From contig NZ_CP012676.1 in the NCBI RefSeq assembly GCF_001294575.1, positions 4,353,501 to 4,417,500 of the forward strand: DNA of 64,000 nucleotides, in the 5' to 3' direction. Positions within the stretch are counted from its first letter, which is position 1. The number at the start of each line of letters is the position of its first letter. The notes under the pieces are model-generated. The model saw nothing but the letters and a program-made list of their open reading frames with translations. It was not told the origin of the DNA and did not search any database. Shown piece by piece: positions 1-8,016 of the stretch. The stretch is from Pseudomonas versuta. Lineage in GTDB: Bacteria > Pseudomonadota > Gammaproteobacteria > Pseudomonadales > Pseudomonadaceae. The position numbers and the translations under genes were made by a program.

Positions 1-2
1 CG

Positions 3-647
3 GCGCTGCTCAGCAGCCGCGCGTTGTTCAACCCCAACCTGGAGGGCGGCTGGTTCCTGGCCGTGATCCAGATCGTCAATAACATCACCATTCTGGCGAT
101 TGTCCTGACCGGCACTGCGCTGTTGCGCGAGCGTGAACACGGCACCCTCGACCACTTGCTGGTCCTGCCCCTGACCGCGCTGGAAATCATGCTCGCAAAA
201 ATCTGGAGCAACATGCTGGTGGTGGTGCTGTGCACCTGGGTATCGCTGGAAGTGGTGGTGAAATGGGCCCTGGGTGTACCGCTGGCGGGCTCGTTGATCC
301 TGTTTTTATTCGTGACGGCACTTTACCTGTTTGCCAGTACCGCACTGGGCATCTTCCTCGCGACACTGGCCCGCTCAACGCCGCAGTTCGGCTTGCTGGC
401 GATCCCGGTGATTATCCCGATGCTCCTGCTGTCGGGCGGCAGCACCCCGCTGGACAGCATGCCCGAGTGGCTGCAATGGGTGATGCAGTGCTCGCCATCG
501 ACTCACTTCGTGAGCCTCAGTGCCGCGATATTGTTCCGTGATGCCGGCGTCGAGGTGGTGTGGCCGGACTTGCTGGCACTGACCGCCATTGGCCTGGTGT
601 TCTTCGCCATTGCGCTGGCACGGTTCCGCAAGAGCCTGGCGTCATAG
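3..647 (+). CDS. ABC-2 type transporter permease, C-terminal part
   Basis: The reading frame is already open at the window edge, so this is only the last 214 or so codons of a longer permease (the family is usually about 370 residues). Hydrophobic stretches give about five membrane helices. The segment reading REREHGTLDHLL after the first helix is the typical cytoplasmic signature of ABC-2 permeases of the YhhJ type, which export drugs or larger molecules together with an ATPase subunit. The ATPase and membrane-fusion partners would lie upstream, outside the window. In PAO1, from memory, a YhhJ-like permease also sits a few genes before glpT. The exported substrate cannot be inferred. The TTG at 24 is inside the gene, not a start. 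Confidence 0.85.
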   Translation, partial: ALLSSRALFNPNLEGGWFLAVIQIVNNITILAIVLTGTALLREREHGTLDHLLVLPLTALEIMLAKIWSNMLVVVLCTWVSLEVVVKWALGVPLAGSLILFLFVTALYLFASTALGIFLATLARSTPQFGLLAIPVIIPMLLLSGGSTPLDSMPEWLQWVMQCSPSTHFVSLSAAILFRDAGVEVVWPDLLALTAIGLVFFAIALARFRKSLAS

Positions 648-705
648 TTTTACCACACGCCATGCGCAAGCCCGCGGCACCGGGCTTGCAGTCATCATTG
701 CAGGC

Positions 706-1110
706 TTACTGAACAATCAAATTATTGAACAGCAAATCATCGATCATCGGCTTGCCGGTCTCGTCGGTCATCACCTGCCGGATTTGCTTCAAGGCCTCCT
801 GGCGCAGCTTCTCCTTGGCTTCAACGCTGCCCAGACTTTCGCTGGTCTGCTGGGTAAACAAACCCACCAACTGATTACGAATCAACGGGTCATTGGCTTT
901 CACCGCCTTGGCCGCCTCGGCTCCAGACACGCGCAACGAAATGTCCGCCTTGTAGACCTTGAGTTTCGAACTGCCATCGAGCCCGTAGTTACCCACAAAC
1001 GGCGGGCTCAACGTGATGTAACTGACCTTGGCAGCGCCCTCTTCCGCTTCTTCTGCAACCGCCACCATCGGCAAGGACAGGGCCACCATCAATACGATCC
1101 ACGCTTTCAC
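706..1110 (-). CDS. Exported FliL-family protein
   Basis: A 134-residue protein starting at a GTG preceded by AGGAG at good spacing. The first 19 residues form a signal peptide (hydrophobic core, then VAVAEE), followed by an acidic linker and a FliL-like domain beginning with YITLSPPF. True flagellar FliL is anchored by a membrane helix and encoded with fliM and fliN. This copy appears to be cleaved and released to the periplasm and has no flagellar neighbours, so it is a paralogue of unknown role. It converges with the permease fragment upstream and is divergent from glpT. The family assignment is good; the function is unknown. Confidence 0.75.
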   Translation of the reverse strand: MKAWIVLMVALSLPMVAVAEEAEEGAAKVSYITLSPPFVGNYGLDGSSKLKVYKADISLRVSGAEAAKAVKANDPLIRNQLVGLFTQQTSESLGSVEAKEKLRQEALKQIRQVMTDETGKPMIDDLLFNNLIVQ

Positions 1111-1475
1111 AATTCGCTCCTTTGTACGGGTTGGGGCAAACAGTCAGGGCTGCTTACACATCTATTTCTGGTTATCGGCCATTAACTGCAAAGCCGTAGG
1201 GCTCCGATCCTGTTGTGTGACAGCTCTGATTAAACGGAAAGACCCTGCCCCTTAAATCTTTGTGCACAGCCTGTTTCTCCATGCCTGTGGATAGTTTTGC
1301 CCGGTTTTGACGGCCATAGGGGTTGTGGATGGTTTTGTCCCAGAGCGAAAGGTTCACAAAGGAAAACGCCCTGTGGGATTTTTCCTGGGACAGCCCATGG
1401 TAATGCCTGTCATTTTCAGTAACGAAAATGTAACGTTCGAGCTCGCTTATATAACAAGAAATTTGGAGCTCTTGA
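1111..1475. other. Intergenic region between fliL-like gene and glpT
   Basis: 365 bases holding the divergent promoters of the FliL-like gene and glpT. Besides the GlpR-like palindrome at 1411-1430, two imperfect direct copies of TGTGGATRGTTTTGYC lie at 1286-1301 and 1324-1339, 38 bases apart. No credible coding frame is visible. Confidence 0.6.
1411..1430. promoter_or_regulatory. Putative GlpR operator upstream of glpT
   Basis: An inverted repeat with perfect 7-base arms, CATTTTC and GAAAATG, around a 6-base spacer. It closely follows the enterobacterial GlpR operator consensus WATKTTCGWTAWCGAACATW. It ends 45 bases before the glpT start, a usual place for a repressor of a glycerol-3-phosphate permease. 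The match is by eye; binding is inferred. Confidence 0.6.
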
Positions 1476-2825
1476 ATGTTTGCTTTTTTCCGACCTGCCG
1501 CACACCAGGCTCCCCTGCCTGAAGAAAAAATAGACAGTACTTATCGACGTCTGCGCTGGCAGATTTTCGCAGGTATTTTCTTTGGCTACGCGGGCTATTA
1601 CCTGCTGCGTAAAAACTTCTCACTGGCCATGCCGTACTTGATTGACGAGGGTTACACCCGGGGTCAACTGGGCCTGGCCATGTCCGCAATTGCCATCGCT
1701 TATGGTTTGTCCAAGTTCCTCATGGGGCTGGTATCCGACCGCTCCAACCCGCGCTTTTTCCTGCCCTTCGGCTTGCTGATTTCAGCGGGCGTAATGTTCA
1801 TTTTCGGTTTCGCACCCTGGGCCACCTCCAGCGTCACCATGATGTTCATTTTGCTGTTTATCAACGGCTGGGCGCAGGGCATGGGCTGGCCGCCAAGTGG
1901 TCGGACCATGGTTCACTGGTGGTCGCAGAAAGAGCGCGGCGGCGTAGTGTCAGTCTGGAACGTGGCACACAACGTCGGCGGCGGCTTGATCGGGCCGCTG
2001 TTTTTGCTGGGCATGGCCTGGTTCAACGATTGGCACGCGGCATTCTATGTACCGGCTACCGTTGCCCTGCTGGTCGCGCTGTTTGCCTTTGTCACCATGC
2101 GCGACACCCCGCAGTCGGTAGGTTTGCCACCGATCGAGCAGTACAAGAATGATTACCCGGCCGGTTACGACTCCAGCCACGAAGACGAATTCAGCGCCAA
2201 AGAAATCTTCGTCAAATACGTGCTGCGCAACAAAATGCTCTGGTATATCGCCCTGGCCAACGTGTTCGTTTATCTGCTGCGCTACGGCGTACTGGACTGG
2301 GCCCCGACTTATCTCAAGGAAGCCAAGCACTTCACGGTGGACACCACTTCGTGGGCGTACTTCTTTTATGAGTGGGCAGGTATCCCGGGCACGCTGCTGT
2401 GCGGCTGGATGTCAGACAAGATCTTCCGCGGCAATCGCGGCCTGACCGGGATCGTGTTCATGTCGCTGGTAACGGTCGCCACATTGGTTTACTGGCTCAA
2501 CCCGCCGGGCAACCCGACCATCGACATGATCGCGCTGTTCTCCATCGGCTTCCTGATTTACGGGCCTGTGATGCTGATCGGCTTGCAAGCCCTGGAACTC
2601 GCGCCGAAGAAAGCGGCCGGCACCGCCGCTGGCTTTACCGGGTTGTTCGGTTACCTCGGCGGCTCGGTCGCAGCCAGTGCAGCCATGGGCTATCTGGTAG
2701 ACCACTTCGGTTGGGATGGCGGCTTTGTGCTGCTGATCAGCGCCTGCCTACTGGCAATTGCGTTCATGGTCCCGACGCTGTGGCATAAAAATGTAGCCAG
2801 TGCAGAGCGTGCGGTTAAGGCCTAA
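1476..2825 (+). CDS. glpT: Glycerol-3-phosphate transporter GlpT
   Basis: A 449-residue major facilitator protein with 12 predicted helices that exchanges sn-glycerol-3-phosphate for inorganic phosphate across the inner membrane. The family also imports fosfomycin. The substrate-binding arginines R45 (in LLRKNF) and R269 (in LLRYGVLDW) and H165 (in WNVAHN) fall at the same numbers as in E. coli GlpT, which makes the assignment firm. The start ATG has TGGAG at 1464-1468. A putative GlpR operator lies just upstream. No other glp genes are in the window. The gene ends in a tandem 7-base repeat and converges with the chaC-like gene 10 bases away. Confidence 0.96.
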   Translation: MFAFFRPAAHQAPLPEEKIDSTYRRLRWQIFAGIFFGYAGYYLLRKNFSLAMPYLIDEGYTRGQLGLAMSAIAIAYGLSKFLMGLVSDRSNPRFFLPFGLLISAGVMFIFGFAPWATSSVTMMFILLFINGWAQGMGWPPSGRTMVHWWSQKERGGVVSVWNVAHNVGGGLIGPLFLLGMAWFNDWHAAFYVPATVALLVALFAFVTMRDTPQSVGLPPIEQYKNDYPAGYDSSHEDEFSAKEIFVKYVLRNKMLWYIALANVFVYLLRYGVLDWAPTYLKEAKHFTVDTTSWAYFFYEWAGIPGTLLCGWMSDKIFRGNRGLTGIVFMSLVTVATLVYWLNPPGNPTIDMIALFSIGFLIYGPVMLIGLQALELAPKKAAGTAAGFTGLFGYLGGSVAASAAMGYLVDHFGWDGGFVLLISACLLAIAFMVPTLWHKNVASAERAVKA

Positions 2826-2842
2826 GGCCTAAGGCCTAAGGC
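2816..2842. repeat. Tandem 7-base repeat TAAGGCC between convergent genes
   Basis: Three full copies of TAAGGCC plus a final TAAGGC. The glpT stop (TAA, 2823-2825) is the start of the second unit and the stop of the opposite gene (2836-2838) lies at the last junction. Each gene stops near the edge where it enters the array, so copy-number change in the middle would leave both proteins intact. Confidence 0.85.
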
Positions 2843-3483
2843 TTGAACGACATGCAGCGCCTGAGCCGTGCCTCCAGATTCAGATCTGGCATGGCGTGAC
2901 TACGCAGGGCGCTTACGGTCTGCTCGACATAATCGCGAGTAGTACCGTAGCGCCCGTTAGCGTTGGCCAGTACCTGGCTGAGTACACCGTCTGACAGATT
3001 GCCCGCATAGCTGGGCAGGTGTCGCTCCAGCACAAACCCCAATGCCTGCACCTGACTGCCATCTTCCAGCCGGCAGGTGAGCCAGTGCGGCCGATAAGAC
3101 GGCACCGGCATTTCACGCAGCCACAGGGCGTAGAGCGAAGCGTCGAGGTTGTCTTCAGGCAGGCGATAAGCAAAGCCACTGCACGAGCCGCCCCGGTCCA
3201 GACCAAAGACCAGCCCCGGCCATTGCGGCGTGCCGCGATGTTCGTGGGACCACAGATACAGCCCGCGATGATAGCCATGCACCCGCCCGCGCTTGCGCTC
3301 GACCGCCGAACACTCGGGGCGCCAGATCAGTGAGCCATAGGCGAATAACCAGACGGGGCCGCCTTGATGGCAGGCCATGGTGGCTTGCAAGGATTGCTGA
3401 AGTTGTTCTGGGGTCAACGCCGCCCCAAAATCGAGTCGCGGAGGGTAATCCGGGGTTAAACACACAGATTCAATAACAGTCAT
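2836..3483 (-). CDS. ChaC-type gamma-glutamylcyclotransferase
   Basis: A 215-residue cytosolic enzyme of the ChaC family, which cleaves glutathione to 5-oxoproline and Cys-Gly. The glycine-rich substrate loop YGSLIW is at residues 49-54, near the start of the fold, and the likely catalytic glutamate is E124 in WLREMPV. The length is near the family norm. It is convergent with glpT and alone in its transcription unit. Whether the in vivo substrate is glutathione is inferred from the family. Confidence 0.88.
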   Translation of the reverse strand: MTVIESVCLTPDYPPRLDFGAALTPEQLQQSLQATMACHQGGPVWLFAYGSLIWRPECSAVERKRGRVHGYHRGLYLWSHEHRGTPQWPGLVFGLDRGGSCSGFAYRLPEDNLDASLYALWLREMPVPSYRPHWLTCRLEDGSQVQALGFVLERHLPSYAGNLSDGVLSQVLANANGRYGTTRDYVEQTVSALRSHAMPDLNLEARLRRCMSFKP

Positions 3484-3701
3484 AACTAAGGCTTTTGGGT
3501 CCTGCTCGCATTACATGATGTAAACGAAAGTAACGACCTGAATGGTATAGCACTAAAAAGGAAATGACTTGCAGGTCCAGACCTATGGCAACCTGCAGAG
3601 ACCGGCCGCACTAATTGCACATGTGTAAGGCGCAGGTTCAGGTAACTCGCACGCCATATCTCTATAGTGTTGCGCCCAAACATAACGACAGAGGCCATAA
3701 C

Positions 3702-4181
3702 ATGAAGAAATCAGGAATCTGTTGCCTGTTTATGTTGGCTTACACCAGCTTTGCGCTGGCCCAGGATGACACTCAACAAAAAGACAAAGACTTTTGGTAC
3801 GTGCAAACCAGTGTCTTCACGAAACATTTCTCGCCAGACCCTGATCACAATAACAATCAGGATTTGATTGGCCTTGAATATAACGATGCATCCGGTTGGC
3901 TTGCGGGCGGAGCAACTTTTCGTAATTCATTTAGCCAGCGCTCTTATTACGCCTATGCCGGCAAACGCTTTGACAGTGAAAACTATCCGGTCTATTTGAA
4001 GCTGACCGGTGGCTTGCTGGAAGGCTATCACGGGCAATATCAAGACAAGATCCCGCTCAATCGCTTTGGCGTTGCCCCGGTGATTATCCCTTCGGTCGGG
4101 GCTTATTACGGACCCGTGGCAGCCGAGTTGGTATTGCTCGGTTTCAATGCCGCCATGATCACCGCCGGACTGCGGATCTAA
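3702..4181 (+). CDS. Small exported protein, probable outer-membrane barrel
   Basis: 159 residues. The ATG at 3702 is chosen because it begins a clear signal peptide (MKKSGICC..., hydrophobic core, cleavage after ALA) and has AGAGG upstream; an in-frame start at 3615 would add 29 residues before the signal. The mature part has alternating aromatic and polar residues (FWYVQTSVFTKHF, YYAYAGKRF, AELVLLGF), as expected for amphipathic beta strands, and ends in GLRI. Homologues in Pseudomonas are, as I recall, labelled sn-glycerol-3-phosphate transporter, but I see nothing that supports a transport role; the label may have spread through the nearby glpT. I treat it as a barrel-like envelope protein of unknown function. 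Confidence 0.7.
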   Translation: MKKSGICCLFMLAYTSFALAQDDTQQKDKDFWYVQTSVFTKHFSPDPDHNNNQDLIGLEYNDASGWLAGGATFRNSFSQRSYYAYAGKRFDSENYPVYLKLTGGLLEGYHGQYQDKIPLNRFGVAPVIIPSVGAYYGPVAAELVLLGFNAAMITAGLRI

Positions 4182-4195
4182 GGCATACAAACCTA

Positions 4196-4241
4196 TAGGA
4201 GCGAGCTTGCTCGCGAGCTCTTCAACGGCTCGCGAGCAAGC
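4196..4241. repeat. REP palindrome, left part, cut by the IS element
   Basis: TAGGAGCGAGCTTGCTCGCGAGC, a short loop, then the return arm GCTCGCGAGCAAGC, which breaks off at 4241. The missing end of the return arm continues at 5484 on the other side of the insertion sequence. Confidence 0.88.
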
Positions 4242-4279
4242 TGAACTGGTCAAGCAATCCCGGACACCGTTTACGGTGC

Positions 4280-5116
4280 TTATGCCGCTTTTTGCTCCAT
4301 AGCTATTGGCGACAGGTAGTTGTTGTAGCTGTGGAGCCTGGTGCGGTTGTAGTACATGAAGAAACGCACCATGTCCGTTTTTGCCTCCTCGATTAGGCTG
4401 TAGCCGTTGCGAGGTACCCACTCTGATTTCAGTGTGCCGAAAAAACGCTCTGTTGGAGCATTGTCCCAGCACTGTCCACGATGACTCATGCTTTGCAAAA
4501 TGCCGTGGAGCACCAGTTCCTCTTGAAACTTGCGGCTGGTGTACTGACATCCCTGGTCTGAGTGAAACATCAGCCCAGGCAGACACGTTCGTACTGCTGT
4601 CGCCATGCGTAGCGCTTTGCTGACCAGGTTGGCGTCATTGACCAGAGAAAAAGCCCAACCAATGACCCTGCGAGCATACAAATCGATCACGATGGCCAAA
4701 TGAATCCAGCGTTTGCCTACCATCAGACTGGTCACGTCGCCACACCAAACCTGATCGATTGCAGTCGGTTTGAAATTGCGTTTTAGCCGATTGGGCGCGA
4801 CAAATGCTTCCACCCCTTTGGATCTGAAAGGGTGAGGCTGACGCTGTTTGCTGACAATATTGGCCTCCCTCATCAGCGCTCGGACAAGGCTTCTTCCAGC
4901 AGTTATTTTCTGAGACTTCAGGCCCTTGCTGATCATTCTGGAGCCCATGGCTTCGCGGCTTTGGCTGTGCAACTCAACCACTTTCGATTTGAGTTCTTCA
5001 CGCCTGATCCGCGGCTTGGCTCGCCGTTGAATCCACTCATAAAAGCTGCTGCGCTTCACACCAAAAACACGACATACCACAGCCGTCGGAAATGACTCTC
5101 TTAGCTCTGCGATCAT
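4280..5116 (-). CDS. IS3-family transposase OrfB (DDE integrase domain)
   Basis: 278 residues. The N-terminal HTH_21-like segment (YEWIQRR) is followed by an rve integrase core with all three acidic catalytic residues: Asp in CGDVTSL, Asp in FHSDQGCQY, and Glu in NAPTERFFGTLK. It overlaps the end of orfA by 4 bases. The frame stays open upstream as far as the slippery site in orfA, so the active product is expected to be an OrfAB fusion made by -1 frameshifting. The C-terminus (YYNRTRLHSYNNY) is typical. Confidence 0.93.
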   Translation of the reverse strand: MIAELRESFPTAVVCRVFGVKRSSFYEWIQRRAKPRIRREELKSKVVELHSQSREAMGSRMISKGLKSQKITAGRSLVRALMREANIVSKQRQPHPFRSKGVEAFVAPNRLKRNFKPTAIDQVWCGDVTSLMVGKRWIHLAIVIDLYARRVIGWAFSLVNDANLVSKALRMATAVRTCLPGLMFHSDQGCQYTSRKFQEELVLHGILQSMSHRGQCWDNAPTERFFGTLKSEWVPRNGYSLIEEAKTDMVRFFMYYNRTRLHSYNNYLSPIAMEQKAA

Positions 5117-5418
5117 CGAAAACGATCGGGATCCGACATCAAGAGAGCGGTAGCCTTTTTTAGGATCTCGGCCTCCATCTCCATGCGCTTGATCTTGGCT
5201 TTCAGTTCCTGGATCTGGCGCTGATCTTCGGTGATGGCCTTGGTGCCTTTAACCGGTTGACCCTCGCGCTCCTTGCGAACCTGATCAACCCAGCGCCGTA
5301 AAGCGGTGGGTCCAATATCCAGTGATGCACAAACGTCCGGCACCGGACAGTTATCGTCGAGTACCATGCTGGCAGCATGCAGCTTGAACTCGCGGGTATA
5401 GACCTTTCTATCGTTCAT
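5113..5418 (-). CDS. IS3-family transposase OrfA
   Basis: 101 residues with an N-terminal helix-turn-helix (YTREFKLHAASMVLDD...VCASLDIGPTALRRWV) and a C-terminal leucine-zipper-like coiled coil (QELKAKIKRMEMEAEILKKA). It binds the element's ends and, when its frame shifts into OrfB, gives the full transposase. The codons CTA AAA AAG near residue 89 contain the heptamer A AAA AAG (plus-strand 5155-5161), the classic -1 slippage signal; after slippage the frame reads straight into OrfB. Confidence 0.92.
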   Translation of the reverse strand: MNDRKVYTREFKLHAASMVLDDNCPVPDVCASLDIGPTALRRWVDQVRKEREGQPVKGTKAITEDQRQIQELKAKIKRMEMEAEILKKATALLMSDPDRFR

Positions 5419-5483
5419 GGAACCTCCAAGTTGGCGAAATCATATCGCCCTTAAGAGGTGTCCGGAATTATTAGGCCAGTTCA

Positions 5484-5500
5484 AGCTCGCTCCTACAGGG
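5484..5500. repeat. REP palindrome, right remnant after IS
   Basis: AGCTCGCTCCTACAGGG directly follows the IS end. The first AGC is the duplicated target; joined to position 4241 it restores a full REP with near-perfect arms. Confidence 0.85.
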
Positions 5501-5512
5501 ATTTGGGGTCAT

Positions 5513-6481
5513 TCATGGCCGTGGAGCGTAGGCGAAAACATCGGCGCGCATCTGGTGTGGGTCCATCCCGGCATTGACCAGTGCATCGAGGGTTCCATAG
5601 ATCATCGCCGGGGAACCGCTGGCATAGACATGCACCGCCTTCAGATCGCTGATGTCTTCACACACGGCTTCATGCAACAGACCACAGCGGCCCTCCCAAC
5701 CACACAGGTCACTCACGACCTTGTGCAGGAACAGGTTGGGGATCTTCTGCCAGGCGTCCCACTCCTCCAGGTTGTAGAAGTCTTCAGGGCGACGCACCCC
5801 CCAATACAAGTGCACAGGGTGTTTGAAACCCTTCTCACGACAGTGCTCGATCAGGCTGTGCATTTGCGCCATGCCGGTACCGGCCGCGATCAGGACCAGC
5901 GGGCCGTTTGGCAACTCGCACAGGTGCGTGTCGCCAAACGGCAGCTCAAGGCGGACCATCTTGTTGCGCTGCAACTGCTCGATCAGGCTGCGGGCGCTGT
6001 CTTCGCGCACCAGCACGTGCAGCTCAAGGTCACGCCCCGAGTGCGGCGCACTGGCCAGTGAAAAAGCCGATTTCTCGCCATTTTCACGTTCCAGCATCAC
6101 GTATTGTCCTGCGTGATAACGCGGCGGTTTGCCCGCAGGCGCACGCAAACGTACGCGCCAGACATCGCCGCCCATATCCACACAATCAATCAACTGACAT
6201 GCCAGGCTACGCACCGGTAACTCTCCCAACGCTAGCACCCCGTCCCACAACACCACACAGTCTTCAAGCGGCGATGCCAGGCAGGTATAAAATTCGCCGT
6301 GATCGCGCACTTCTCCCGCCTGCTCCACCTGGCCCTCAACCAGCAAGGCCGCACACACATGGCAATTACCATTGCGGCAACTTTGCGGGCAGTCATAGCC
6401 CAGGCGTTGCGCCGCATTCAGAATCCGTTCACCAGGCAAAGTTTCCAGCACCGCGCCTGAAGGCTGCAAGGTTACACGCAT
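5513..6481 (-). CDS. 2Fe-2S ferredoxin/FAD/NAD(P)H reductase
   Basis: 322 residues from the ATG at 6481, which overlaps the ubiD stop as TGATG. An N-terminal plant-type 2Fe-2S domain carries C35, C40, C43 and C67 in the CX4CX2C...C pattern. It is followed by an FAD-binding barrel (RYHAGQYVMLE, SAFSLASAP) and a NAD-binding domain (LIAAGTGMAQM, YWGVRRPEDFY). Such proteins pass electrons from NAD(P)H to an oxygenase or other acceptor. In databases the family is often called CDP-6-deoxy-delta-3,4-glucoseen reductase, a name carried over from a sugar pathway that has no genes here. The coupling to ubiD suggests a link to prenylated flavin or quinone metabolism, but this is inference. Confidence 0.88.
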   Translation of the reverse strand: MRVTLQPSGAVLETLPGERILNAAQRLGYDCPQSCRNGNCHVCAALLVEGQVEQAGEVRDHGEFYTCLASPLEDCVVLWDGVLALGELPVRSLACQLIDCVDMGGDVWRVRLRAPAGKPPRYHAGQYVMLERENGEKSAFSLASAPHSGRDLELHVLVREDSARSLIEQLQRNKMVRLELPFGDTHLCELPNGPLVLIAAGTGMAQMHSLIEHCREKGFKHPVHLYWGVRRPEDFYNLEEWDAWQKIPNLFLHKVVSDLCGWEGRCGLLHEAVCEDISDLKAVHVYASGSPAMIYGTLDALVNAGMDPHQMRADVFAYAPRP

Positions 6482-7947
6482 CAATCTATTCCTAATTGAT
6501 TCCAGATGTCATCGACCCGGCGTGTGACCGCCTCGTCCTTGACGATGACCCGACCCCACTCGCGGGTCGTTTCACCCGGCCATTTATTGGTTGCATCCAG
6601 CCCCATTTTCGAACCAAGACCGGAAACCGGCGAGGCGAAATCGAGGTAATCGATGGGCGTGTTTTCGATCATTACCGTGTCACGCTTGGGGTCCATGCGG
6701 GTCGTAATGGCCCAGATCACGTCATTCCAGTCGCGGGCATTGATATCGTCGTCAGTCACGATAACGAACTTGGTGTACATGAACTGGCGCAAAAACGACC
6801 ACACACCGAGCATTACCCGCTTGGCATGACCCGGGTACTGTTTCTTCATGGTCACAATGGCCATGCGGTACGAGCAACCTTCAGGCGGCAGATAGAAATC
6901 GGTGATCTCCGGGAACTGCTTTTGCAGAATCGGCACGAACACTTCGTTCAGTGCCACCCCCAGAATCGCCGGCTCATCCGGTGGCCGGCCCGTGTAAGTG
7001 CTGTGGTAGATCGGTTTGATCCGATGGGTGATGCGTTCAACAGTGAACACCGGAAAGCTGTCCACTTCGTTGTAATAACCGGTGTGGTCGCCGTAGGGAC
7101 CTTCGGGCGCCATCTCGCCAGGGTGGATCACCCCTTCAAGGATGATTTCAGCAGTGGCCGGCACTTGCAGGTCATTGCCACGGCACTTCACCAGTTCGGT
7201 GCGATTGCCGCGCAGCAAACCTGCGAACGCGTACTCGGACAGGCTATCAGGCACCGGAGTTACGGCACCGAGGATGGTCGCCGGGTCTGCACCCAGGGCC
7301 ACCGATACCGGGAACGGCTGACCCGGGTGTTTCTCGCACCAGTCGCGATAATCAAGCGCACCGCCACGATGGCTGAGCCAGCGCATGATGACTTTATTGC
7401 GGCCAATGACCTGCTGGCGATAAATACCCAGGTTTTGACGGTCCTTGTTCGGACCTTTGGTCACGGTCAGGCCCCAAGTAATCAGCGGCGCCACGTCGCC
7501 CGGCCAGCAGTGCTGAACCGGTAGCATGGCAAGATCGACATCTTCACCTTCAATGACCACTTCCTGACACACCGCGTCTTTGACGACTTTGGGGGCCATG
7601 GCAATGATCTTGCGGAAGATGGGGAGCTTGGACCATGCGTCTTTAAGACCTTTGGGCGGCTCAGGCTCTTTGAGGAAAGCCAGCAATTTGCCAATTTCAC
7701 GCAATTCGCTGACCGACTCGGCCCCCATGCCCATGGCCACACGCTCAGGCGTGCCAAACAGGTTGCCGAGTACCGGGATCGTATGTCCTGTCGGGTTTTC
7801 GAATAGCAGCGCCGGGCCCTTGGCTCGCAGCGTGCGGTCGCAGATTTCTGTCATCTCCAGCACAGGAGACACGGGAATCTGGATGCGTTTCAACTCTCCG
7901 CGCTGCTCTAACTGCTGCACGAAATCCCGAAGATCCTTGAATTTCAT
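6481..7947 (-). CDS. ubiD: 4-hydroxy-3-polyprenylbenzoate decarboxylase UbiD
   Basis: 488 residues from the ATG at 7947 (GAGGGTGCC upstream); the TTG six codons earlier is not needed. UbiD removes the carboxyl group from 3-polyprenyl-4-hydroxybenzoate in ubiquinone synthesis, using prenylated FMN made by UbiX. The family segment [11 protein letters not shown] and the typical N-terminus [10 protein letters not shown] are present and the length equals that of E. coli UbiD. The reductase gene follows with a TGATG overlap, so the two are one transcription unit. ubiX is not in the window. Confidence 0.95.
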   Translation of the reverse strand: MKFKDLRDFVQQLEQRGELKRIQIPVSPVLEMTEICDRTLRAKGPALLFENPTGHTIPVLGNLFGTPERVAMGMGAESVSELREIGKLLAFLKEPEPPKGLKDAWSKLPIFRKIIAMAPKVVKDAVCQEVVIEGEDVDLAMLPVQHCWPGDVAPLITWGLTVTKGPNKDRQNLGIYRQQVIGRNKVIMRWLSHRGGALDYRDWCEKHPGQPFPVSVALGADPATILGAVTPVPDSLSEYAFAGLLRGNRTELVKCRGNDLQVPATAEIILEGVIHPGEMAPEGPYGDHTGYYNEVDSFPVFTVERITHRIKPIYHSTYTGRPPDEPAILGVALNEVFVPILQKQFPEITDFYLPPEGCSYRMAIVTMKKQYPGHAKRVMLGVWSFLRQFMYTKFVIVTDDDINARDWNDVIWAITTRMDPKRDTVMIENTPIDYLDFASPVSGLGSKMGLDATNKWPGETTREWGRVIVKDEAVTRRVDDIWNQLGID

Positions 7948-8016
7948 TGACGTTGGCACCCTCAAAATAGGCGTACATCCTACCTGCTAAGACGTGAGCT
8001 GGCAGCTTATCGCTGC

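Larger units (their letters stand above)
4242..5483 (-). mobile_element. IS3-family insertion sequence, intact, 1242 bp
   Basis: Both ends are visible. The terminal inverted repeats are 27 bases with 22 matches, beginning TGAACTGG and ending CCGGACACC, at 4242-4268 and 5457-5483. A 3-base target duplication AGC flanks the element (4239-4241 and 5484-5486), as usual for IS3. Inside are two overlapping frames (orfA and orfB) on the minus strand with a slippery A6G site between them. No frame is broken, so the element should be able to move. I cannot place it in a named IS subgroup from memory. Confidence 0.93.

Noticed and set aside
3486..3698. A 70-codon frame upstream of the chaC-like gene
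   Set aside because: It lies in the promoter gap, has no ribosome site and no recognisable sequence.
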